A stretch of DNA of 64,000 bases from Paludibacterium sp. B53371 (GTDB lineage Bacteria; Pseudomonadota; Gammaproteobacteria; Burkholderiales; Chromobacteriaceae): contig NZ_CP069163.1 of assembly GCF_018802765.1 (NCBI RefSeq), positions 62,001 to 126,000 of the forward strand, in the 5' to 3' direction. A program made the translations under genes and the position numbers. Positions 52,531 to 62,380 of this stretch are shown here, in pieces. Position 1 is the first letter of the stretch; each line of letters opens with the position of its first letter. Below the pieces are notes generated by a model, which searched no databases, was not told where the DNA came from, and saw nothing but the letters and a program-made list of their open reading frames with translations.

Positions 52531-53361
52531 TCAGAACAGATCGTCGACCGTGGTGCTGGCTTCCTTGAGCTCGTCGGCGCTGGCCTGCAGTTGTTCGCGG
52601 GTGATACCCAGTTGTGTCAGGGCGCTGTCCGGCAGCAGCTTGAAGACGGTTTCGCTGTCGATTTGCTGGTTGAAGTCGCGCACGATCTGCTTGGCCAGTC
52701 CGATGACGGTGGCCAGCGGGGCCTTGCCTTCCTTGCCGTCGAGCGGGTATTGCTGGCCGATGGCGGCCACGATCTGCTCCGGGAAGCTCCAGCGCCAGGC
52801 CAGTTCGGCACCGACCTGGGTCGAATCGACGCCGAGCAGTGCGCGCTCGATATCGATACGATTCGGGCTGTCACCTACCTTGCGCTCGATCTCGGGGGTG
52901 ACGCCCGGGGCGGCCAGGTGCAGCACCAGCTCGCCGATGCGTGCCAGCAGGCCGCAGGTGAAGGCCAGTTGCTGGTTCTGGTGGCTGAGGCGCGCCAGTA
53001 CCTTGGCGGTATTGGCAATCTCGAAGCAGCCTTTCCAGAAAGTCTTGAGATCGAAGTTGGGGATGTTGGCGGTGGTGCCGGTGATGCCGGAGGCGATCAC
53101 CAGCACGCGCAGGGTATCGAAGCCCAGAATGATCAGGGCATCATCCAGCGAGCCGACGCGCCGGCTGCCGCCGAAGCGGGCGGTATTCGCCAGGCGCAGT
53201 ACCCGGGCGGTGAGCACCTGGTCATGACCGACGGTTTTGGCGATCTCTTCGTTGTTGATGACATCGGCACTGTTAAAGCTGTTGACCAGCTCCTGGACAA
53301 CCTTTGGAATCATCGGCAGTTTGCCGGATGCTTTTTCAAAAACCTCTGCCACCTGCATCAT
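52531..53361 (-). CDS. HDOD-domain signalling protein
   Basis: A 276-residue cytoplasmic protein made of one HDOD domain: LPMIPKVVQELVNSFNSADV, VTARVLRLANTARFGG-like segment TARVLRLANTARFGGSRRVG, and ALIILGFDTLRVLVIASGIT. HDOD domains are HD-related but lack a full set of metal ligands, and act in signalling, motility or stress pathways through protein contacts. No output domain is attached. The neighbours give no hint of the pathway. Confidence 0.87.
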   Translation of the reverse strand: MMQVAEVFEKASGKLPMIPKVVQELVNSFNSADVINNEEIAKTVGHDQVLTARVLRLANTARFGGSRRVGSLDDALIILGFDTLRVLVIASGITGTTANIPNFDLKTFWKGCFEIANTAKVLARLSHQNQQLAFTCGLLARIGELVLHLAAPGVTPEIERKVGDSPNRIDIERALLGVDSTQVGAELAWRWSFPEQIVAAIGQQYPLDGKEGKAPLATVIGLAKQIVRDFNQQIDSETVFKLLPDSALTQLGITREQLQASADELKEASTTVDDLF

Positions 53362-53501
53362 CGATCTCCACGAAAAATGGCTGTGTGTCTATTGAGATTA
53401 GGCAACCATGCGGCGAATGCAAATCCAGATAGCATATCGAGGCCGGGTCAGACAGCCGGAAAATGACTGGGATGCGGGTAAGTGGCTGTTGGATAAGAAA
53501 A

Positions 53502-53523
53502 AAGGGTGGCTGTCGCCACCCTT
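53502..53523 (-). terminator. Rho-independent terminator of the edd-eda operon
   Basis: AAGGGTGGC pairs with GCCACCCTT around four bases. On the minus strand it is followed by a run of T (53501-53496), directly after the eda stop. Confidence 0.87.
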
Positions 53524-53546
53524 GGTTTATTGCGCGGTTGTCTGAC

Positions 53547-54169
53547 TTAGCCGCCGATCTGGCTGGCGGCACGCGCCAGTTCGGTGATGCGGTCCCAGTC
53601 GCGCGCGGCCAGGGCATCGCTCGGGGTCAGCCAGGAGCCGCCAACGGCCAGTACATTGGGCAGGGCCAGGTAGTCGCTGGCACGGGCCAGATCGATCCCG
53701 CCGGTCGGGCAGAAGCGCAGGTTCGGGAAGGGGCCGGCCAGCGACTTCAGCAGCTTGATGCCGCCGACGGCTTCTGCCGGGAACAGCTTCAGAACCGAGA
53801 AGCCTTCGTCTTCGGCGCGCATCGCTTCCGACGGGGTGGCGACACCGGGCAGGAAGGTCAGGTTGGCGGCACGGGCGGCCGAGGCCAGTTCCGGGGTCAG
53901 GCCCGGGCTGATGCCGAACTGGGCGCCGGCATCGACACAGGCTTCGACTTGTGGGCGGGTGCGCAGGGTGCCGGCACCGACGATGGCGTCCGGCACTTCG
54001 TCGCGCATGCGACGGATGGCTGCCAGTGCGGCCTTGGTGCGCAGCGTCACTTCCAGCACGCGGATACCGCCAGCAACCAGCGCGTGGGCCATGTCAACGG
54101 CAATCGCCGGATCGTCGACCACGATGACCGGGACCACCGGCCCCTGACGCAGCAGGGTAATTGCATCCA

Positions 54170-54170
<1 letters not shown>
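53547..54170 (-). CDS. eda: KDPG aldolase
   Basis: A 207-residue enzyme splitting 2-keto-3-deoxy-6-phosphogluconate into pyruvate and glyceraldehyde-3-phosphate. VLEVTLRTKAALAAIRRM contains the active-site glutamate. LKLFPAEAVGGIKLLKSLAG contains the Schiff-base lysine, and PTGGID is the phosphate-binding loop. The ATG at 54170 overlaps the edd stop (TAATG) and has GGGAG 8 bases upstream. A start 5 codons earlier is less likely. It is translationally coupled to edd. Confidence 0.95.
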
Positions 54171-56008
<1,838 letters not shown>

Positions 56009-56036
56009 GTCTGGACTCCCGCATGGATGTGCAATG

Positions 56037-56055
56037 ATGGTAATTTTACTACAAT
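56037..56055. promoter_or_regulatory. HexR-like operator on the edd side
   Basis: TGGTAATTTTACTACAATC contains GTAAT-TTT-ACTAC (56040-56052), an imperfect palindrome matching the TGTARTnnnATTACA-type HexR motif known in proteobacteria. It lies about 30-45 bp upstream of the edd start. hexR is in this window. HexR typically represses these genes until KDPG releases it. Confidence 0.7.
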
Positions 56056-56217
56056 CAAAAATCAAGCTGATTCCCTTCCCGTCGGTGTGGCTTTTGCCTT
56101 CATTCCGGTGCTATCCGGCTGACAGGAAGGCTTTAATTAGATTGAATGGTGTTCAGCTTACTTGGAAAAAATGGCGCTTAACTTGATGCAAATCCAATCT
56201 GCGCAGAATTTTCTGGT

Positions 56218-56230
56218 GGTAATATAATTA
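56218..56230. promoter_or_regulatory. HexR-like operator on the zwf side
   Basis: GTAATATAATTAC is a perfect palindrome (GTAAT-ATA-ATTAC) in the same motif class as the edd-side site. It lies 17 bp before the zwf start, where a bound repressor would block the promoter. Confidence 0.75.
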
Positions 56231-56247
56231 CATCTTAACCACTTGGG

Positions 56248-57732
56248 ATGGATGTTGCTATGCGAAACGACGCTGCTCAAACCCCTGCATTTGATATGGT
56301 GCTGTTCGGTGGTACTGGCGACCTGGTGATGCGCAAGCTGTTGCCGTCGCTGTATCAGGCGCATGCTGCCGGTCTCCTTAATAAAGATGGCCGCATTCTG
56401 GGGCTGGGCCGCAAGGAGTGGACCCGCGAGGAATATCTGGCCTATGTGGAAGACCATTCGCGCAAGCATATCAAAGAGTGCTTCACTGAGGCAGATTGGC
56501 AACAGTTCTGCGACCGTATCGATTATCTGCGTGTCGATGCCGGTTTCCCGGAACACTTCCCGCCGCTGGCCGAAAAGCTGGGGCCGATGGTGCCGGGCCG
56601 CAGCGTGGTGTGCTACCTGTCCACCGCGCCCGAGTTCTTCACGCCGATCTGTGAAAACCTGGCCACGGTCGGCCTGAATCATCCCAATGTGCGCGTGGTG
56701 CTGGAGAAACCGCTCGGCCACGACCTGGAGTCGTCCAACGAGATCAATGATGCCGTTGCCAAGTATTTCGACGAGCACCAGCTGTATCGTATCGACCACT
56801 ATCTGGGCAAGGAGTCGGTACAGAACCTGATGGCCATCCGTTTCGGCAACTCGCTGTTCGAACCGCTGTGGCGTCGCGAGTGGGTGCACAACGTGCAGAT
56901 CACCATTTCCGAAGAACTGGGTGTCGAAGGTCGTGGCGGTTTCTACGACCATACCGGTGCACTGCGCGACATGGTGCAGAACCACTTGCTGCAACTGTTG
57001 TGCATCGTGGCCATGGAGCCGCCGGCCAGCATGGAAGGCAATGCCATTCGTGACGAAAAACTCAAGGTATTGAAGGCGCTGCGTCCGTTCGAAGTGCAGG
57101 ACGTCGCCACCAAGACCGTCCGCGGTCAGTACAAGGCGGGTGCCATCGTCGGTGGCGCCGTGCCGGGTTACCTGGAAGAGCAGGGCATTCCGCCGACCTC
57201 GACCACCGAAACCTTCGTGGCGCTCAAGGCCGAAATCGACAACTGGCGCTGGGCCGGTGTGCCGTTCTTCCTGCGTACCGGCAAGCGCATGCCGGAACGG
57301 GTGGCGGAAATCGTCATCAACTTCCGTGACGTCCCGTGCCATCTGTTCCCGAGCCCGGTCGGCCAGACTGCCAACCGTCTGGTGATCCGCCTGCAGCCGG
57401 ATGAAAGCATCCGCCTCTACTTCCTGGCCAAGGAACCGGGCGACACCATGAACCTGCAGCCGGCCTACCTGAATCTGGACTTCAACGCCATGTTCAAGGT
57501 GCGTCGTGCCGATGCTTACGAGCGTCTGCTGCTGGACGTGATCCGTGGCCGTCTCGGCCTGTTCATGCGCAGCGACGAGCTGGTGGCCGCCTGGCGCTGG
57601 GTCGAGCCGATCATGCATGCCTGGGAACACTCCACCACGCCGCCCAAGCAGTACACCGCCGGAACCTGGGGGCCTGCGGCCTCGTCGGCCCTGCTGTCGC
57701 GTGACGGCATCGCCTGGCACGAAGAAAGCTGA
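56248..57732 (+). CDS. zwf: Glucose-6-phosphate 1-dehydrogenase
   Basis: A 494-residue enzyme oxidising glucose-6-phosphate to 6-phosphogluconolactone with NADP or NAD. The dinucleotide loop is VLFGGTGDLVMRKLLPSLYQ. RIDHYLGKESVQNLMAIRFG contains the active-site lysine and histidine. The start is either the ATG at 56248 or one at 56260, the latter with GGGATGG in ribosome-site position. It is separated from pgl by a terminator-like hairpin. Confidence 0.96.
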   Translation: MDVAMRNDAAQTPAFDMVLFGGTGDLVMRKLLPSLYQAHAAGLLNKDGRILGLGRKEWTREEYLAYVEDHSRKHIKECFTEADWQQFCDRIDYLRVDAGFPEHFPPLAEKLGPMVPGRSVVCYLSTAPEFFTPICENLATVGLNHPNVRVVLEKPLGHDLESSNEINDAVAKYFDEHQLYRIDHYLGKESVQNLMAIRFGNSLFEPLWRREWVHNVQITISEELGVEGRGGFYDHTGALRDMVQNHLLQLLCIVAMEPPASMEGNAIRDEKLKVLKALRPFEVQDVATKTVRGQYKAGAIVGGAVPGYLEEQGIPPTSTTETFVALKAEIDNWRWAGVPFFLRTGKRMPERVAEIVINFRDVPCHLFPSPVGQTANRLVIRLQPDESIRLYFLAKEPGDTMNLQPAYLNLDFNAMFKVRRADAYERLLLDVIRGRLGLFMRSDELVAAWRWVEPIMHAWEHSTTPPKQYTAGTWGPAASSALLSRDGIAWHEES

Positions 57733-57803
57733 TTGATCTGCGATCCGGCGCGCTGCAGGCTGGCCGCCGGATCCTGGCTTGAATGAGTTGGGGAAACTCT
57801 GAC

Positions 57804-57835
57804 GGCGTCCGCCTCCCTGACGGACGCCGCTTTTT
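57804..57835 (+). terminator. Rho-independent terminator between zwf and pgl
   Basis: GGCGTCCG (57804-57811) pairs with CGGACGCC (57821-57828), followed by GC and TTTTT. The pgl-glk-hexR-pgi genes may therefore be read from their own promoter or by partial readthrough. Confidence 0.82.
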
Positions 57836-57874
57836 AATGCACATGGAAATACAGCACGCACGGAGAACCACACT

Positions 57875-58552
57875 ATGAAGTGGCTGGAATTTGAATCACC
57901 CGGGGCGCAGGCCGATGCCCTGGCGGCGGCGATTGCCGCCGATCTGAAGCAGACCATTGAAACCAATGGGCGAGCGGTGCTGGCAGTGTCCGGCGGCCGG
58001 TCGCCCATTGCGCTTTTCGAGCGTCTGGCGATGGCGGATCTGCCCTGGCAGCGTGTCACCATCACTCTGGTGGACGAGCGCATGGTGCCGGCCGACCACG
58101 CCGACAGCAATGCCCGGCTGGTCCGCGAGCATCTGCTGACCGGCAAGGCGGCAGCCGCCAGCTTCCTGCCGCTGGCGCCGTATCCCGAGGATGAGGCGCG
58201 CTCGATTGCCGAGGCCTGCCAGGCCTTCACCTGGCCGACGGTGGCGGTGCTGGGCATGGGCGATGACGGTCATACCGCCTCGCTGTTCCCGGAGGCGGCC
58301 GAGCTGGACGCGGGCCTTGATCTGGGCCAAGCACAGGCCATTATCGGTGTGACGCCGCCTGTTGCGCCTCATCGACGCCTGAGCATGACGCGCAAGGCGC
58401 TGTTAAAATCCGACAAGTTGTATTTGTCGATACAGGGGAACGGCAAGCGTGAGGTCTTCGAACGTGCGCGTCAGGCGGAAGATCGCCGCTGGCCGGTCAG
58501 CTATTTCTTGCAACAGGACGAGACACCACTTGATGTCTACTGGGCACCCTAG
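57875..58552 (+). CDS. pgl: 6-phosphogluconolactonase
   Basis: A 225-residue DevB/SOL-type enzyme hydrolysing 6-phosphogluconolactone. Motifs are VLAVSGGRSPIALFERLAMA, ITLVDERMVPADHADSNARL and LGMGDDGHTASLFPEAAEL. The end overlaps glk by 20 bp, so it starts an operon pgl-glk-hexR-pgi. Confidence 0.95.
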   Translation: MKWLEFESPGAQADALAAAIAADLKQTIETNGRAVLAVSGGRSPIALFERLAMADLPWQRVTITLVDERMVPADHADSNARLVREHLLTGKAAAASFLPLAPYPEDEARSIAEACQAFTWPTVAVLGMGDDGHTASLFPEAAELDAGLDLGQAQAIIGVTPPVAPHRRLSMTRKALLKSDKLYLSIQGNGKREVFERARQAEDRRWPVSYFLQQDETPLDVYWAP

Positions 58553-59522
58553 CCTGTTCCCGCGTCTTCTCGCCGACGTGGGCGGTACCCATGCGCGTTT
58601 TGCGCTGGAAACCGCTCCGGGCGTGATTGAAGAGGTGGATGTTCGCGCCAGTGCGTCGTTTCCGACGCTGCTGGATGCCGTGCGCGATTACCTCGGGCAG
58701 ACCGGTGCCCGACGGGTCGCGCATGCCGCGATCGGTATTGCCACCGCCGTGACCGGTGATCTGGTGCGCATGACCAACCACGACTGGACTTTTTCCATCG
58801 CGGGGATGCGGCGCGACCTGTCGCTGGATTCACTGGTGGTGCTCAACGACTTCACGGCACTGGCCTGGTCGTTGCCGTTTCTGCCGGCTGCCGAGCTGCA
58901 GCAGGTGGGGGACGGAAAGGCCGAGCCCGGGTGCGCCATGGCCTTGATTGGCCCGGGCACCGGGCTGGGCGTGTCAGGCCTGATTCCGGGGCCGCTGGGA
59001 CCGATACCGCTTTCGGGGGAGGGCGGTCATGTCGGTTTCGCACCGGAGGATGAAGAGGAGGTCGAGCTGTGGCGTTTTGCCCGTGCCCGCTACGGGCATG
59101 TCTCGACCGAGCGCTTCCTCTCCGGCCCGGGGCTGGCGCTGATTCATGAAGCGCGCCTGGCGATGCAGGGTCTGGCCCATGACGGTTTGTCGGCTGCCGA
59201 CATCACGCGTCATGCGCTGGGCGGCCAGTCGCCGCAGTGTCAGGCCAGTCTGGACCGCTTCTGCGCCATGCTGGGCAGTGCGGCCGGTGCACTGGCGCTG
59301 ACGCTGGGGGCGCGCGGTGGTGTGTTTATCGGCGGTGGCATTGTGCCACGACTGGGGGCGGCCTTCGGGCAATCGCCTTTCCGGCGCCGTTTCGAGCAGG
59401 CGGGTCGTTTTTCCGGCTATCTGGCCGCAATGCCGACCTATGTCATTCACAGTCAGTATCCCGGCCTGATCGGCGCACAAGCCGCGCTGGCCGCCCACTT
59501 ACGGGAATCCCATCATGCTTGA
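58533..59522 (+). CDS. glk: Glucokinase
   Basis: A 329-residue bacterial-type glucokinase phosphorylating glucose with ATP. It has the phosphate-1 loop LLADVGGTHARFALE, the catalytic block LVVLNDFTALAWSLPFL, ALIGPGTGLGVSGLI, and GEGGHVGFAPEDEEEVELWR. The ATG at 58533 lies inside the 3' end of pgl, and the stop overlaps hexR by 8 bp. Confidence 0.96.
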   Translation: MSTGHPSLFPRLLADVGGTHARFALETAPGVIEEVDVRASASFPTLLDAVRDYLGQTGARRVAHAAIGIATAVTGDLVRMTNHDWTFSIAGMRRDLSLDSLVVLNDFTALAWSLPFLPAAELQQVGDGKAEPGCAMALIGPGTGLGVSGLIPGPLGPIPLSGEGGHVGFAPEDEEEVELWRFARARYGHVSTERFLSGPGLALIHEARLAMQGLAHDGLSAADITRHALGGQSPQCQASLDRFCAMLGSAAGALALTLGARGGVFIGGGIVPRLGAAFGQSPFRRRFEQAGRFSGYLAAMPTYVIHSQYPGLIGAQAALAAHLRESHHA

Positions 59523-60369
59523 GCGAATTCGCGCTCAGCTGCCGGATTTGTCTGCAGCCGAAAGAAAAGTCGCCGAACTGGCGCTCGCACAGCCCTATAC
59601 CGTGATGCAGGCCGCCGTGGCCGACATCGCCTCCAGTGCCGGTGTCAGCCAGCCGACGGTCATCCGCTTCTGTCGCTCAATGGGCTGCGCCGGCCTGCCG
59701 GATTTCAAGCTCAAGCTGGCCGGCAGCCTGGTGACCGGGGTGCCTTATGTGCACTCCAGTGTCCGTCCCGAGGACCCGACCTCCGAAGTCGCGGCCAAGG
59801 TGTTCGACAATACGGTGACGGCGCTGATCAAGTGTCGCAACGAGGTCAACCCGGCCTCCGTCGAACAGGCGGTGGATTTGCTGTCGCATGCACGCCGCAT
59901 CGAGTTCTATGGGCTGGGTAACTCCGGCATTATCGCGGCCGATGCGCAGCACAAGTTCTTCCGCTTTGGCATTCCTACCGTGGCCTACGCCGATACCCAC
60001 ATCCAGACCATGGCTGCGTCGGTGCTGACCGAGGGCGATGTGATGGTGGCGATCTCCAACTCGGGACGTACGGTGGAACTGCTGGGTGCGGTGGAGGTGG
60101 CGCTGAATGCCGGTGCCAGCGTGGTGGCCATCACGGCCAGCGCGTCGCCGCTGGCGCGCATGGCGACGGTGACCCTGGCAGCAGATACCCGTGAAGATAC
60201 TGAAACCTTCAGTCCGATGATCTCCCGGATCGTGCATCTGGTGCTGGTCGACATTCTCGCTGTCGGCGTGGCCCTGCGTCAGGGTCCGGCGTTGATCGCG
60301 CAGCTGGAGAAATCCAAACAGAGCCTGCGTGGCAAGCGATTGCGCATGCAGGAGCAAGAGGAAAAATAA
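59515..60369 (+). CDS. hexR: HexR, RpiR-family repressor of glucose catabolism
   Basis: A 284-residue regulator. The N-terminal RpiR helix-turn-helix reads [20 protein letters not shown], then [20 protein letters not shown]. The C-terminal SIS sugar-phosphate-binding domain contains [20 protein letters not shown] and [20 protein letters not shown]. HexR binds KDPG and then leaves its operators. Location inside the glk-hexR-pgi operon and the two palindromes near edd/zwf support the assignment. Confidence 0.93.
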   Translation: MLERIRAQLPDLSAAERKVAELALAQPYTVMQAAVADIASSAGVSQPTVIRFCRSMGCAGLPDFKLKLAGSLVTGVPYVHSSVRPEDPTSEVAAKVFDNTVTALIKCRNEVNPASVEQAVDLLSHARRIEFYGLGNSGIIAADAQHKFFRFGIPTVAYADTHIQTMAASVLTEGDVMVAISNSGRTVELLGAVEVALNAGASVVAITASASPLARMATVTLAADTREDTETFSPMISRIVHLVLVDILAVGVALRQGPALIAQLEKSKQSLRGKRLRMQEQEEK

Positions 60370-60371
60370 CG

Positions 60372-62018
60372 ATGAGCGCCCTCACCCAATTGCCTGCCTG
60401 GCAGGCACTGGAGCAACATTTTTCGTTGTCGCGCCTGAATCACATGCGCGACCTGTTTGCCGCCGACCCGGATCGGGCGGAGCGTTTCTCGCTCGAAGTC
60501 GGCGATCTGTTCCTCGATTATTCGAAAAACCGCATTACCGATGAAACCCTGCAGCTGCTGATGGATCTGGCGCGTCAGGCCGGCCTGCTGCAACGCATCA
60601 AGTCGATGTTCAAGGGTGAAAAGATCAACAGCACCGAGAACCGCTCGGTGCTGCACGTGGCGTTGCGCAACCGCACCAACTCGCCGATCCTGGTCGATGG
60701 GGTCGACGTGATGCCGCAGATCAACAATGTGCTCGAACGCATGGGGCGTTTCTGTCACGCCGTGCGCTCCGGCGAATGGCTCGGCTATACCAACCAGCCG
60801 ATCACCGACATCGTCAATATCGGTATCGGCGGCTCGGACCTCGGTTCGCTGATGGTGTGCAGTGCGCTCAAGCCCTACGGCCATCCGCGCATGAACATGC
60901 ATTTCGTCTCCAACGTTGACGGGGCGCAGCTGAAAGAGACCCTGAAGAAGGTCCACTCGGAGACCACGCTGTTCATCATCGAGTCCAAGACCTTCACCAC
61001 CCAGGAAACCCTGACCAATGCGCTGACGGCACGCGAATGGTTTGTCGCGCGTGCCCGTGACGAGGCCGCGGTGGCCAAGCATTTTGTTGCCGTGTCGACC
61101 AATATGAAGGCGGTCGCCGATTTCGGTATTGATCCGGCGAACATGTTCGAGTTCTGGGACTGGGTGGGCGGCCGTTACAGCCTGTGGTCGGCGATTGGCC
61201 TGCCCATCATGTTGTATCTGGGCGAGGAGAACTTCTCCGAGCTGCTCAACGGCGCGCACATCATGGACCAGCACTTCCGCAATGCGCCGCTGGAAGCCAA
61301 TATGCCGGTGCTGCTGGCCATGATCGGCATCTGGTACATCAATTTCTATGGTGGCGGCAGCCATGTGATCGCGCCGTATGACCAGTACCTGCATCGTTTT
61401 CCGGCTTTCATCCAGCAGCTGGACATGGAGTCGAACGGCAAGCAGGTGATGCTCAACGGCGAGGCGGTCGATTTCGAAACCGCACCGATCATCTGGGGGG
61501 AAACGGGGATCAATGGCCAGCATGCCTTCTTCCAGCTGCTGCACCAGGGCACCCACATCTCGCCGATCGACCTGATTGCTTCGCTGGAGCGCCGCTCTTC
61601 CCTGCCGGGCCACCATGAAATCCTGTTGGCCAATGTGTTCGCCCAGGCCGAGGCCTTCATGCGCGGCAAGACATCTGAAGAGGCGCGCGCCGAGCTGGTG
61701 GCGCAGGGGCTGCAGGGCGAGGCGCTGGAGTCCCTGGTGCCGCACAAGGTGTTCGGCGGCAATCGCCCGACCAACACGCTGCTGATGTCGCGGCTGGACC
61801 CGCGCAACCTCGGTTCGCTGATCGCGGCCTACGAGCACAAGATCTTTGTGCAGGGGGTGATCTGGAACATCAACAGTTTCGACCAGTGGGGGGTGGAGCT
61901 GGGCAAGCAGCTGGCCAAGACGATTCATGCCGAGCTGAGCGGCAAGAAGGTCAAGGCTGAGCATGACAGTTCGACGACCCGTCTGATCGAACGCTATCGC
62001 CAGTACAACCAGAACTGA
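60372..62018 (+). CDS. pgi: Glucose-6-phosphate isomerase
   Basis: A 548-residue enzyme interconverting glucose-6-phosphate and fructose-6-phosphate. It has both PGI signatures ([20 protein letters not shown] and the C-terminal [14 protein letters not shown]), with the active-site glutamate in [20 protein letters not shown]. It follows hexR by 2 bp and closes the operon. In an Entner-Doudoroff organism it mainly recycles fructose-6-phosphate back to glucose-6-phosphate. Confidence 0.97.
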   Translation: MSALTQLPAWQALEQHFSLSRLNHMRDLFAADPDRAERFSLEVGDLFLDYSKNRITDETLQLLMDLARQAGLLQRIKSMFKGEKINSTENRSVLHVALRNRTNSPILVDGVDVMPQINNVLERMGRFCHAVRSGEWLGYTNQPITDIVNIGIGGSDLGSLMVCSALKPYGHPRMNMHFVSNVDGAQLKETLKKVHSETTLFIIESKTFTTQETLTNALTAREWFVARARDEAAVAKHFVAVSTNMKAVADFGIDPANMFEFWDWVGGRYSLWSAIGLPIMLYLGEENFSELLNGAHIMDQHFRNAPLEANMPVLLAMIGIWYINFYGGGSHVIAPYDQYLHRFPAFIQQLDMESNGKQVMLNGEAVDFETAPIIWGETGINGQHAFFQLLHQGTHISPIDLIASLERRSSLPGHHEILLANVFAQAEAFMRGKTSEEARAELVAQGLQGEALESLVPHKVFGGNRPTNTLLMSRLDPRNLGSLIAAYEHKIFVQGVIWNINSFDQWGVELGKQLAKTIHAELSGKKVKAEHDSSTTRLIERYRQYNQN

Positions 62019-62041
62019 TCTGCGTTGCCATGATGGCCTGA

Positions 62042-62072
62042 GGGCCCCGCTTCCGTCTGGAGGCGGGGCCCT
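62042..62072 (+). terminator. Hairpin terminator after pgi
   Basis: GGGCCCCGC (62042-62050) pairs with GCGGGGCCC (62063-62071). The following T-run is weak (TGTTG), so termination efficiency is uncertain. Confidence 0.7.
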
Positions 62073-62380
62073 GTTGCATGAGACGGCCGTTTGTGGGCGG
62101 CTTCTTGCCCGGTGCTGGCTGGCCACTCGGCCAGTTCCTGCGGCGCTGCACGTTGGCTGTGCCGTTTTGACGGGCAGGCTGCCTGTAACAAAGCCCTGTT
62201 GTTGTCTAACTCATCGATTCACTCGCCAGGATCTGTCCTTTCAGTCATTTCCATGCTGAATGTCGATCATTTTCCTTTATTCGTGTCTTTCCATCTATAT
62301 GTCCTTTATACGTGTTGGCACGCTATGCCAATGACGTTATTTATGTCTGACAATTCGACATTAAACAATCCGGAGCGGCC
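62073..62380. promoter_or_regulatory. Region between pgi and the TpsB gene
   Basis: About 310 bp with no supported gene. The second half (about 62210-62360) is distinctly AT- and T-rich compared with the surroundings and probably carries the promoter of the TpsB gene. No specific operator was recognised. Confidence 0.45.

Noticed and set aside
56158-58257. Minus-strand frame of 699 codons opposite zwf
   Set aside because: Shadow of zwf. No start context and no recognisable domain.
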